Shown here piece by piece: positions 29,813 to 39,519 of a stretch of DNA of 64,000 nucleotides (positions are counted from its first letter, which is position 1; every line of letters starts with the position of its first letter). The position numbers and the translations under genes were made by a program. The notes below the pieces were generated by a model. It searched no databases and was not told the DNA's origin. It saw only the letters and a program-made list of their open reading frames with translations. The DNA comes from Amylostereum areolatum (lineage: Eukaryota; Basidiomycota; Agaricomycetes; Russulales; Stereaceae). Location of the stretch: the NCBI GenBank assembly GCA_012932865.1, contig SAXG01000068.1, positions 186,001 through 250,000 on the forward strand, read 5' to 3'.

Positions 29813-31570
29813 AAGGCACACTTTCGCCGGGAGCGCGAGTTCATTGTCCATTGTGGATGCAAGAAATTTGGCCTGGGTCAGACCCAATGATTTTAGTGAT
29901 CATGGGGCATTGGGACGAAGGCAGTGGAACTCAGCAATAGCATCCTTGGCATGTATTAATGCAGAGGCCGGTCTCCATTTATTCTCAGAGTCGGGATATC
30001 TAAGCTATTTGACGAGGTATTCAATGCCGCATTTGTTGCGTGTGGGTCGTGAGTCAAGGATGGCTTCAATCTTGTACTCCTCGTCTTCATCAACCAGTTC
30101 TGGAGGTGGTTGAGTGAAGTTGGGGCCATGGACATCCGTCTCTTTGTATGCTGAGAGAAGCTAAGCATGGAAGACAGGGTGTATACGCCATTTAGGAGGG
30201 AGTTGAAGGCAGTAAGTCACTGGTTCAAGGATGTCAGTGATGATAAATGGGCCATGTCATTTTGCTGCAAGCTTAGCTTTTGGATGTGTGGTCTTTAGAT
30301 TCTTACCATCCAGCCAGACCTTGTCGCCAACTTCAAAGTGCACTCCTTCCTGTGTTGAGTCGCCATTGTAGCATTTCATCAGGTTCCATGCCATTTCAAG
30401 ACTGGCCTGAGATTCCTTGCATATTTCTTCAAGGTGTTGGAAGTGTTCTTCGATGGTGAGGTTTTTGGAGATGGGGTTGACAAAGGGGATCATTGTTGGT
30501 AGGAAGCCATAAAGTAGCTCAAATGGAGTGTGACCTGTAGCTGAATGAACACAAATGTTGTGTGAAAATTCAACAAAGGGAAGGTACTTCACCCAGTTGT
30601 CCTGCTGATAGTCGCAGAATGCCCGGAGGTATTGCTCGAACTCTTGGTTCACCCATTCACTTTCACCATCTGTTTGAGGGTGGCATGCTGTGCTCATCGA
30701 AGCCTTGATTCCGAGTTTGGCGCAAGTGTCTTGCATAACCTTGCTTGCATACTGTGGGCTACGGTCAGAGATCATCTGTTTCCATAGCCCATAGTGTTGC
30801 CACACGCGGTCTAGCAAGATTTCGATAGTGCCATTGCTGTCGATTTTTTTGGTACATGGTGCAATGCAGATGGCCTTGGAGAGGCGGTCTATGATCATGC
30901 AGATACTGTCGTATCCATCCGAGAGAGGCAGATCAGTAACAAAGTCAGTTGTGATCACCTCGAACGGGCGTTCGGACAGCGTTAGGGATTATGTAAACAT
31001 GGGGATGCTAGGGGCGGTTCTTGGTCGCTTGGCAAACAGCGCATCCTTTGATATAGTCGTGTACAAAGACCGACATCCCTGGCCACCAGTATTCTCGACT
31101 GAGGAGTTCGTACGTCTTGTGGCGACCTGGATGCCCTGCCATTGGTGAGTTGTCAAATGACTTGATGATGTCACAACATAGCTCGATGTCTGCAGGTACA
31201 TAGACTTTCCCTCTAAACAGAATCATCCCATCTTTCAGGTTCCATTCTTGAAGGTCCTTAACAAGTGATCATGGCCCATTGCGAAGGATGGCGTCCATGG
31301 CTTGTACAACTTCAGCATCTTTGGTGCGAGCATCTTGAATGTGTCGGCATAGGTTGGCATCACCTATGGTGGTTACAGTGTGAGACCAAGTAGCACAGAT
31401 ACAGAAGTACTTGGGGTCTAGGAGGACACGTTCCTTGTTGTCGTTCTCGACCCCCTCTTTAAGGTCAGGGCATCTAGACAGTGAATCTGGTCGGTGGTGA
31501 AGGCCCGGCTTGTGCATCAGTGTGAAATTGAAACATGTGAGGAATAACACCCAGCGGGCCTGTCAACAAC
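29813..31570 (-). pseudogene. Gypsy-2 integrase and chromodomain
   Basis: Contains the HHCC zinc region (MAGHPGRHKTYELLSREYWWPGM, then CAVCQ), catalytic core segments TDFVTDL, ISDRSPQYAS and ACHPQTDGESEWVNQEFEQYLR, and the longest open piece at 30257-30958. The chromodomain (EAILDSRPTRNKCGIEYLVK) follows at about 29960-30110. Stops interrupt it: TGA after RNGP at about 31267, TAG after TKNRP at about 31005, and TAG where a tryptophan of the chromodomain is expected (about 30003). Where Gypsy-1 has TAG before the chromodomain, this family has CAA, showing the ancestral glutamine. Confidence 0.82.
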
Positions 31571-31577
31571 TCAGCTT

Positions 31578-32852
31578 CTATGCTTCCTTGAAGTACTCCA
31601 GGTTCTTGTGGTCTGTCCAAATCTCAACTGGATGAGTTGCACCTTCCAGATAGTGCCACCAAGCTTCAAGTGCTCGAATGATCACCAGCAGCTCCTTGTC
31701 GTAGATGTCGTAGTTGTGTTCTGGTTTAGTGAGCGACTTGGATAGGTAGGCAACAGGATGAAGTTGACCATCTTTGCCGCATTGCGAGAGGATACCTCCG
31801 GTTGCGAAGTCCAAGGCATCGACTTCCACCAAGTACAGTTTCAAAGGGTCAGGGAGAATCAGGACAGGGGATGAGGTGAATGCAGCTTTGAGGGCAGTGA
31901 AGGCGTCTTGACACTCTACAGTCCAGTTCCATGGATGATTCTTCTTGGTCAGTTCAAACAGGGGGCGTGCAACCTTGGAGAAGTCATTGATGAAGCGACG
32001 GTAGAAGTTTCCAAACCCAAGGAATGACTGGACATCCTTGACATTGTGAGGGGTGGGCCACTCAGTGATGCCTGCTACCTTGATAGGATCCATAGCAATC
32101 TGGTCATGCGAGATAATCAAGCTGAGGTACTCAACAGAATCCTGTTTGAAGACACATTTCTCCGGCTTGAGGAAGAGGTTATTGTCCTTCAGCCGTTGCA
32201 GCACCTGCATCATCAGTTTACGGTGTTCTTCGAGTGTCTCTGTGAAGACAAGGATGTCGTCCATGTAAATGACAACCTTGCCACTGTCGATGAGATTCTT
32301 GAAAAGTTCATTCATCATTGCCTGGAACATCGCAGGAGAATTCATAAGGCCAAAGAACATCACCAGAGGTTCGTACAGCCCGTGGTTTGTTTTGAAAGTG
32401 GCCTTCCACTCGTCTCCTTCCTTAATATGGACATTATTGTATCCCCAGCGGACATCCATCTTGGAGAAGACCTTGGCACCTTTGAGTTTGTCGACAAGCT
32501 CGGAGATGAGTGGGAGCAGGTATTTATTCTTGACAGTGCCTTTATTCAATGCTCGATAGTCCTGCACGGGATGAAGCTTCCCGTCCTTTTTCTTGACAAA
32601 GAAGAAGGGACTTGTCATAGATGATTTCGATGGACAAATGTAACCCTTTTTGACGTGTTCATCGAGGAAGCTATCCAGCTCTTGCTGCTCGGATGAGGTC
32701 AAAGGGTACACCTTGCAAGCTTGCGGTTGGAAGTCTGGTTTCAGGTCAATAGCATGGTCCCAGAGGTGTCGCTCAGGGAGACGTTCAGACGTAGCTTTGT
32801 CGAACACCAACTTGAACGAGCGATACTGCTCAGGGACCATATCCTCAAACAT
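31578..32852 (-). pseudogene. Gypsy-2 reverse transcriptase and RNase H
   Basis: Open for 424 codons: PFFFVKKKDGKLHPVQDYR, MDVRWGYNNVHIKEGDEWK, the catalytic YMDDILVF, FLGFGNFYRRFI, RNase H EVDALDFATGGILSQ and IWTDHKNLEYF. It ends at a TAG (31578-31580) where Gypsy-1 reads a glutamine (AQKLS), so a C-to-T stop cuts the RNase H tail. The RT core itself looks intact. Confidence 0.85.
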
Positions 32853-33826
32853 CTTTGTCTTGACATCGGCTGCCTATTCTGCGAGCTGTTGTGCCTTGGT
32901 GAAGGTGGCATATATGGCGAGGTTGTTGAACTGTTCTTCTTGTGCTAGCCATTCAAGGGTGACCTCCTTTCCAACTTCTGCAGCACGTAGGCCATCTTGG
33001 GTCCAGGAGGCCAGGACAACATCTGACTGCTCGTCATCATCTTCTGTGAACCACTCTGCACCTGAAGGTGTACAGTGGGGAGAACAAACACGAGCATGAT
33101 GTACGCGGCGGGCAGGGATCACGTACTTCGTGTTGCTTGGGTGGTTGGTCATGGTGTAGACACGAGGTTCTTCAACTTCAACTTTATCGACTTTGACGAT
33201 GTCAATAGACAGTTGTGGCTCAGACCAATGTTCAGGTTTGATGTGAAGCTTCTTGACCGGAGATTTGTGCAGGACATAGGTAGGTGGGCAGCACGTCATG
33301 TCAACTTCTTCTCCATCTCAGTTGATTTCTGGGTTATGCTCCTTCAACCAGTCAGTTTCTAGGATCATATTGTGATCGTCGATGTCCGTGACAAAGAACT
33401 CGGCTGTTTCTTCATGATATGATTCTGTGGATGTGTAGATGCAAACACACTGGGTAGTCGAATGACGTACCCATCCCATTATGTTCTCTGTCCGGTCTAC
33501 ATTGCGAATAGGGAACGGGCGGTCAAGGGCATCTAACAAGAGCCCTTTCTTTTCTGCAAATCTTTGGTTAATTATAATGCCTTCATCACCACTATCAAGC
33601 AGCGCTTCAGCGTCAATTTTTCTTCCAGTGACTCGTCCAATTAGTTTGACATCTAGCAATATTGAGGGTGTGTGCCTATTCTTCGTGACTGTTGACAGTT
33701 TCAAGCAGGTTGGAAGGACATGCTCACTGGATTGCATGGATGATAGTATAGAGAAACAATTTGACGACAACATAGAAAAACCTTTGCCACCCACAGATGA
33801 CACGATTGGGGGGCATTCTAAAAATC
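32853..33826 (-). pseudogene. Gypsy-2 protease and protease-RT linker
   Basis: Pol enters in the -1 frame at the T5 site (33818-33826). The protease active site DSGDEGIIINQRF is near residue 80 of the 161-codon frame ending at 33318. It matches DSGAEGIIINRSF in Gypsy-1. A second open piece (32874-33299) holds the linker. A stop separates them, so the protein is broken. Confidence 0.75.
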
Positions 33827-34851
33827 TAAACCGCCAGCAAGATCTTTCAACATTGCTGCAGCCTCCTCACGCTCCTCCTTGCCCAACTTTTTCATCTTGT
33901 TGATCAGGACCGACATCTCCTTAACTGGATCCGCATTCGAGGTTGTTGCCGCTTGAGAGGATGAGGTAGCAGGCACGGAGGATACTCCTGGGTTTGAGTC
34001 AGTTTCCAATGCTCCTACACATCTTCCGCTACTTGAGTCCTTGTTCGGACATTCACGCAGCATGTGACCTGGTTGGCAACAGAGAAACAACCACCTTCTT
34101 TGTGCAGGCATTTGCACTCAGCATCAGTGAGATATCCTAGATGCCCTCCTTAGGTGCTGACTACTCCAACGCGTGGTCCACCGCTGGTGGAGGATGAGGG
34201 TCATGCGCCAGTGGTTGATGACGAGGTCTTCTGCTTCTGGTCTGCAGGCAATGTGAGCCGGCGGTTGCAGAGAAAGGCTTCATTGAGCACACATGCACGA
34301 ACCTTCCAGTTGTCAAGAGTGGTAGGGAGCAGCCAAGTCCTCTCGCATTCCTTGCGAAGGCCACTGTTCAATCCTTCTTTGAAGAAGTAGAGAATAGACT
34401 CACCTTGAAATCCCAAGCGTGGGAGAAGGGACTCGAATTCAGTGATGTACTGCTACATGGGGCGGTCGCCCTGCCTGAGGTCTGCAAGGGCATTCTGAGA
34501 GGTGATGGTCTTGTCAAACTGCTTGAAGTCCTTGTCAAACTAGGCAAGGACATCCTTAAAGGTGAGCCATGCTGTGCAAGTGGTCGTACCCGCTGGCTTG
34601 TTATCCCCGGTATCGAGGATCTCCTCCTGGTGCAGCTCTGCCCATACACCGGCAACTGAGCCTTCCATCAGAGAAAGCATCAGCTGTATCTGGTCATCGT
34701 CACTTGCGTACTTCTTGCTATTTGCTCTAAGGAACATGCGGACAGCATTTTTGAAGTGATGTGACTCCTTGTGATTGCCAGTGAATGGCTTAGGCTTAAT
34801 GCCTATCTCGCCGGTGGAGGGGGCAGGGGTGGTCGAGGCTGGTTGAGACAT
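33818..34851 (-). pseudogene. Gypsy-2 Gag, frameshifted
   Basis: Start MSQPAST at 34851. The capsid-like part KPKPFTGNHKESHHFKNAVRMFL matches Gypsy-1 Gag. A stop occurs at 34540, and other frames carry the continuation. The zinc knuckle CCQPGHMLREC has lost register with its first cysteine by a one-base deletion near 34085. The 3' end reads LAGGLDF-stop at the conserved shift site. Not functional. Confidence 0.78.
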
Positions 34852-35531
34852 GGTGATTGTGGGCAGTTGAAATGGGGGAAGAGGGTTAACGGAGGCTACA
34901 GAGAACTGATGGGGACTTTGAACGGCTGGAGAGCCTGGGGTAGAGAGAGGCAAGGGAACTGTGAGCGCGTTGCAGAAGGATGCGACATGTTTGTTGTGTG
35001 CAAGAGTGATCCTGTAGAATGCTTCTGCAGCAACCTCAAGTTCTTTGTCTAAGAGGAAGGTTTTTTCACCTGTGGCCCAGGTCCAACAATCAACGTCTGT
35101 GTTGTAGCAGCTAGGATACCACTCTATAACTGCGTGTCCGTTCTTCTTGTAGGCGTACCACTTCTTTGTATGCTCGTCGAATCTGATACCGAGGGGAACA
35201 GACCAAGATTGATCTTGTCGTGGTGGAGGTAGAGGGGAGCCTTCTTCTTGAGGAGCAGTGGCGACTTCTTCTTGCTTGGGGGTCTGGGGGTTATAGATAT
35301 GGTCATGCTCCTGGGCCACAATATCAATATCAGTCTGTTCGACGTAAGGGAAGCCTTCCTCGTCATTGAAAAACCACTGGGCAGTGACTCCATCATTGTG
35401 TGTCCAATGTACGGTTCGTTGTCCACCAAGGGTGAGGGCGTAGTACTCGCCTAGGGTAGCTCTACGAGTGAAGCCAAGAGGGAGGTCTGGAGTAGTGACA
35501 TGGGAGGAGGATTCGGAAGTGATGGCGGTGT
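34852..35531 (-). pseudogene. Gypsy-2 pre-Gag region (conserved, function unknown)
   Basis: Open in phase with Gag, without a methionine at its start. It carries LGEYYALTLGGQRTVHWTHN, a WYAYKKN motif and EWYPS, aligned with the Gypsy-1 regions at 40120-40710 and 46761-47297. The conserved tryptophans and YAYRRN-like motif suggest a folded domain. I do not recognise the family. Confidence 0.6.
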
Positions 35532-36125
35532 CTAGAAGAAGTCCGCCACAATGGGGTGACGGCCTAAGAGGCAAGCGGTGAGATGGGAGGCTCTGAGAGC
35601 CTGGCGGATCTTGTGCTGATGACGACGCTACTGTAGCTCCTTACGGCTGATGACCATTCAACGAAGTGGTGGTGGCAGTGTAGATTTGGGTGTAGGAAAG
35701 GCAAAGTTATAGACGGTGGGGAAGCTTTGACGGATGAGTGATGGTGACAGATGGGTGTTGGAACAGGTGTGCCAGGTAGGGGAGTGGATAGAGAACTCAA
35801 AGCGGTTCTGATCTATATCAAAGCGCACAACAATGCAAGCATAAAGGCAGAGGATCATCTGCCTACCGTGACCATGATTCCAGCACCACTCGTAAATGTG
35901 GCAGTTGACATCGTGGACTTTCAAGGTGTGCTCTTTGCAGAGGAGTTCAAGGGTGCATAAGCAATCGACAGTGACGGCGTCTTCTCGAGGCCAAGGGAAC
36001 AGAGTGTCATGATTGGAGTTGAAGGTTTGGAGATTGAATGTGATAAAGATCAGTTGATTAAGTGGTTCTAGGATGGGAGATTTAATGTCGTAGAGACGGC
36101 AAGCGGTGTGGTGAGGTAGGTGTGG
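35532..36125 (-). pseudogene. Gypsy-2 upstream ORF (ORF1), broken
   Basis: Reads RLYDIK..., a stop, then IFITFNLQTFN, FPWPREDAVTV, HDVNCHIYEWCWNHGHG, then after stops HKIRQALRASHL and VADFF-stop at 35532-35534. It aligns with the upstream ORF of Gypsy-1 copies A, B and C and ends at the identical ADFF-TAG. The retained open 5' part shows that the frame began upstream of RLYD. Function unknown. Confidence 0.55.
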
Positions 36126-36144
36126 GGGAGATCATCCTAGTATT

Positions 36145-36320
36145 AGGGATTACGGTTCCTTTTAGGAACATTTATTATGTCATCTTTTTTTGAGAGAGGC
36201 GCGATGATTTGTGACGCTCAGATGGTTAAGGTTAGGGTTAGTTTGATACAACCTGATTTCTATTCACTTGTACACTTCTATACAACCTCTGCTATATTTC
36301 TAGTAAAGGCTTCCTACAAA
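36145..36320 (+). repeat. Telomere-like terminal module, copy 3
   Basis: The plus strand reads GTTCCTTTTAGGAAC (hairpin), ATTTATTATGTCATC, TTTGTGACGCTCAGATGG, TTAAGGTTAGGGTTAG and then AT-rich ACAACC sequence. It begins exactly where Gypsy-2 sequence stops. Confidence 0.72.
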
Positions 36321-36524
36321 TTTCCATCCAACCGACAATAAGGTGGGTCTCACAACCATTCCACCCTACACTAGTTCTTTCCTCTACATCTCATATGGTC
36401 TTAATACAGATCTTTGAATGGACAGTAACATTTTTACTCTTACATTCTTCTAGGCTACAGTCTGGCTCAATTTATTTTGAGCTACATAAATCTTGCTCAT
36501 GTTGATCTCTCCTAAGACTAGCAA

Positions 36525-37010
36525 CCACTGTACAAACCTTTTGAACACTTTTGCACAGACATTTTGAACACTTTGTACAAACCCTTTATATATTTCTATA
36601 CAAAATCTCTGAAAACTTCCTATAAAAAACTTGAACACTCTGTACAAATGTTTTGCAAACTTTCCTACAAAAATTTTGAACCCTCGTACAGACAGGCTGA
36701 ACACTTTTGTACAAAACATTTGGACACTTTCATACATAACATTTGGACACTTTCATACATAACTTTTGAACACTTTGTACAAATGTTTTGAACACTTCTG
36801 TACAAACATTTTGAACACTTTGGTACAAAGGTTTTGAACACTTTGTACAAAGGTTCAGAACACTTTCCTATAAAAATTTTGAAGACTTTATACAAATGTT
36901 CGGCACACCTTTGTACAAACCTGTCGAACACTTTGTACAAAAATTTGGAATACTTTGCACAGAAATTCTAAACACTTTGGTACAAACATTTTGAAGACTT
37001 CTGCTAGTCT
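36525..37010 (+). repeat. TTTGTACAAA-core minisatellite, larger array
   Basis: About 20 irregular copies of TTTTGAACACTTTGTACAAA, with CATACATAAC variants. The flank CATAAATCTTGCTCATG (36483-36499) matches the flank of the array at 22613-22880. Confidence 0.82.
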
Positions 37011-37059
37011 ACAACCTTGAATAATTTCTCTCTCCTCCTTTTCCTCCTATGCATATGCT

Positions 37060-37790
37060 CTCCACGGCATATATACGCATGACCCGCGTGCTTGTGCGAC
37101 GCGCAAGCAATGTCGGTCGGGCGTGTGGCCGAGGGTGCGCGGACATGCACGTCCGGGGTTAAGGCGCGGCCTTGTACATTGAAGGTGGGCGGGCGTGCAT
37201 GCATGTTACGGGCAGGCGCGTCGAGTGCGTGCGGGTGCGTTGAGCGCCGGCATGTGCGCGGCGGGTGGGGGTGCGGGTTGCGGGTTGTGGGTGTGCGGGT
37301 GTGCGGGTGCCGCGCGCGGGTCGCGGGCGTGCAGGGTGCAGGGGAGGAGTTGAGCATGGGGGTGTGCATTGTGGGCGGGTGTATTGAGCGCAGGTGTGCG
37401 CATTGCGGGCGTGTGGGCGTCGAAAGCGGGGGACAGGGAAGGCGGGGGACAGGGAGAGTGGCACGAGCGTGCGGCCGTGCAGCTCTGCGTAGGCGCTGTG
37501 GGCGTTGCGGGTGGGTGAGTGGCCGTGCACATCATGGGAAGATGTGCGGACGTGCATGGGCTTTGCATGTGAGCGTTGCGGGTGTTGCGTGTGGGCATGT
37601 GTGCGTGCGTGTGTGCGTGCGGGCGGGCGGGCAGGCGTGGCAGGCGGGGGCCTTGCGTGTGGGCGTGCGTGTGCCGGGCGTGGTGGGCAAGCGTGAGTGG
37701 GTGCGCAGGGCATGCGGGCGTGCGGGCGCGGGGCATGCAGAAGTGCGGGCACGGGTTGTGCGGGTGTGGGCGCTGCAGATGCGGCGCACA
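37060..37790 (+). repeat. Fold-back arm and G-rich minisatellite
   Basis: The arm 37060-37130 (GGCATATATACGCATGACCC...GGTCGGGCGTG) matches the arms of the 22965-23770 block. Strongly G/T-skewed repeats follow (GCGGGCGTGYGGGC). Several long open frames exist on both strands, but their composition is only Arg/Gly/Cys/Val or Thr/Pro/His/Ala. I treat them as repeat artefacts. Confidence 0.6.
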
Positions 37791-37800
37791 CGAGCACGTG

Positions 37801-37922
37801 GTATGATGATTTCCAGAGCCCATTCAGAATGGGCTCTGGAAATTGTCATACTTGAGAATGGGCTCTGAAAATTGTCATACCATGTGCAGGCGAGGATGTT
37901 ATCACTGGTGTGATGGCATCCT
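37801..37922. repeat. Paired hairpin module, copy 2
   Basis: Hairpin a at 37801-37851 has 25-base arms pairing at 23 positions around a single-base loop (GTATGATGATTTCC... and ...GGAAATTGTCATAC). One arm is repeated at 37853-37881. After CATGTGCAGGC, hairpin b (about 37886-37922, GAGGATGTTATCAC/GTGATGGCATCCTTGC) follows. Order is inverted relative to 25142-25241. Confidence 0.78.
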
Positions 37923-37954
37923 TGCGCACGCGGAAGATGGCGGAGACGAGAGCA

Positions 37955-38010
37955 GTCAAGGGCAAGGGCAAGGGCAAGGGCAAGGGCAAGGGCAAGAGCA
38001 AGGGCAAAGG
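37955..38010 (+). repeat. GGCAAG hexanucleotide repeat
   Basis: About nine near-perfect GGCAAG units. In two frames it would encode Lys-Gly or Gln-Gly repeats, but no gene context supports translation. Confidence 0.8.
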
Positions 38011-38347
38011 CGAGGGTGGGTGGTGGCGAGGGGTGAGGGCCAGCGGTGGCAAGGGGCGAGGGCAAGGAGAGAGAACACGCCTAGGGTGCGGCTTGTCCGC
38101 TAAGTCTCTGGAAAGGCCTCATTGGATGTGGAAAGAGGGTGGTGGCAGCGGTGGCACTGGAAATTGAGAGCATCGTTGGACACGTTGAGGAAGGACGGGG
38201 GCGGAGGAGAGGAGAGGGACAAGGGACGAGGTGGAGGTTGGTGATGAGAAAGATGCAACTTCCTCATTGGAAGCGCGTTTCGGCAAATCCCGAGATGTGT
38301 TCCCAAAGAGGAAGTCATGTCATTCTCACCGGCGCAACTAGCGAGAT

Positions 38348-38399
38348 CATGACGTATTTTTGGGCCACATTTCAAAATGCGGCTCGAAAATATGTCATG
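38348..38399. repeat. Third hairpin of the GTCATG/CATGAC family
   Basis: CATGACGTATTTTTGGGCC and GGCTCGAAAATATGTCATG face each other around CACATTTCAAAATGC. It resembles hairpin a of the paired modules in size and ends. It lies after a segment (38270-38330) matching 24800-24870. Confidence 0.65.
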
Positions 38400-38519
38400 C
38401 TTTCAGCAATCCACGTGCGCTTGCGACATGGCCCCTCGGCAACTGCCGAGACGTGACACGTCATTTTCCTCCTCCTCCTCCTGAGTCCTCGTCTCCTCGT
38501 CTCCCCTCAATTGATGCCC

Positions 38520-38965
38520 CCACGCCCTCGAGGCTCACGCGCTTGCGCTCTCAATGCTTGCACTCTGAACACTCGTGCTCTCAATGCTCGTGCACCCATG
38601 CTCTCGGCACCCACATGCCCGTGTTCTTGACACGCGCCTGCGTTCTTGACACGTGCCAGTGTTCTCGACACACATACGCCTGCGCCCTCAACACGCACAT
38701 GCCCGCGCCCTCAACGCACCCGTGCTTTCGACACCCCCCTTCAACAGCCTTTGCCCACGCCTCTGCGCCTTCGACGCTCGACGCCTACCCCAGCTCGCCC
38801 TCAGCGCGCACCCCCGTGCCCTCAAGCCGCCTGCCGCCGCCTGCCCTCAGTGTCTGCGCCCTCGGCGCCGGTGTGCATCCTCTCCCTGAGTGTTCCCGCA
38901 CACTGCCGTCACCTATCCCTGTGCACCCTTGACACCCATGCCCTCAAGCCACCCGCGCCCACACC
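38520..38965 (+). repeat. C-rich minisatellite (CCCTCAACRCGCAC type)
   Basis: Irregular CCCTCAA(C/T)GC and CTCGACACRC repeats, the opposite-strand form of the 24285 and 26090 blocks. It encodes only Pro/Ala/Arg/His/Thr low-complexity frames. Confidence 0.6.
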
Positions 38966-39081
38966 CGCTGCCTCAAGCCACCCGCGCCCGTGTGCCGGTC
39001 CCCCTTCTCCCTCTCCCTCACCACCTCCCCAGTTCCCTCCCCCGTTTCTCGCCAACATGGCCACCGGCTCTTCTCAGTTGC
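38966..39081. other. Short non-repeat flank left of Gypsy-1 copy A
   Basis: C-rich sequence followed by AACATGGCCACCGGC just before the LTR. A gene start cut by the insertion is conceivable (ATG with a Kozak-like context), but only about nine codons remain, so this is speculation. Confidence 0.2.
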
Positions 39082-39501
39082 TGTCACGGATCGCTCCATT
39101 TCTCTCTTCGTTTGCAGACCTCGTACACGCGACACGTCACGGCACATGACTTTCCCTTGCATCACATGCTCTAACGACGTCATTGCCCAGACTTCCGAGC
39201 GGGGTTCCGCATCCTTATCTATGACATCATTGCTCCGGACCTTCGTCCTCCGCCCCATGACTCCTTTCTTATTGTTCCCCCCGCTCGCACCACTATCGCA
39301 TTGCATCGCCCCATCGTACCCACTTGTATATAAGGACAGTGTTTCTCTTCCCTTTTCCCTAGACTGTCCATCTCGTCATACGGTACTGTAGCGCACGTTG
39401 CACTACCCTAGACCTCGGCACTCTCGAATCTATTTTCTTCTCGCTCCTCCCATCGTCACGACTTAGGTGGTTCATCGGTCTCATAAACTGCGTTTCTGAC
39501 A
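39082..39501 (+). repeat. Gypsy-1 A 5' LTR
   Basis: 420-bp LTR, nearly the same sequence as the LTR of copy C (62282-62701) and more distant from the LTR at 45761. Confidence 0.94.
39327..39370 (+). promoter_or_regulatory. TATA box and presumed transcript start with self-primer
   Basis: TATATAA at 39327-39333 is followed 34 bp later by AGACTGTCCA (39361-39370). This is the exact reverse complement of TGGACAGTCT at the primer site (39504-39513). The spacing fits a transcript starting at or near 39361, so the RNA 5' end could fold back and prime its own reverse transcription, as in the Tf1/sushi group. Confidence 0.72.
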
Positions 39502-39503
39502 CC

Positions 39504-39513
39504 TGGACAGTCT
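39504..39513 (+). promoter_or_regulatory. Gypsy-1 A primer-binding site (self-priming type)
   Basis: TGGACAGTCT starts two bases after the 5' LTR and is perfectly complementary to the R-start motif at 39361-39370. The same pair is kept in copy C (62561-62570 and 62704-62713) and at the LTR/B junction (46042-46051 and 46188-46197). Confidence 0.75.
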
Positions 39514-39519
39514 ACCCCT

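Larger units (their letters stand above)
29428..36140 (-). mobile_element. Gypsy-2 chromovirus, decayed, 5' LTR missing
   Basis: Minus-strand element with the same gene order as Gypsy-1 but a distinct LTR and clearly diverged proteins: upstream ORF, pre-Gag region, Gag, protease, RT-RNase H, integrase, chromodomain, 3' LTR. Many in-frame stops and some indels are present. The left end of the coding order stops around 36140, where the telomere-like module begins, so the 5' LTR and primer site are gone. It is older than the Gypsy-1 copies. Confidence 0.88.

Noticed and set aside
36230..36242. A genuine telomere or chromosome end at the TTAGGG-like units
   Set aside because: Only two imperfect units, repeated identically in three internal modules and flanked by unique sequence.
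37092..37868. Long open frames in the G-rich minisatellite (up to 258 codons on plus, 212 on minus)
   Set aside because: Overlapping frames on both strands with simple composition; explained by the repeat lacking A/T-rich stop codons.
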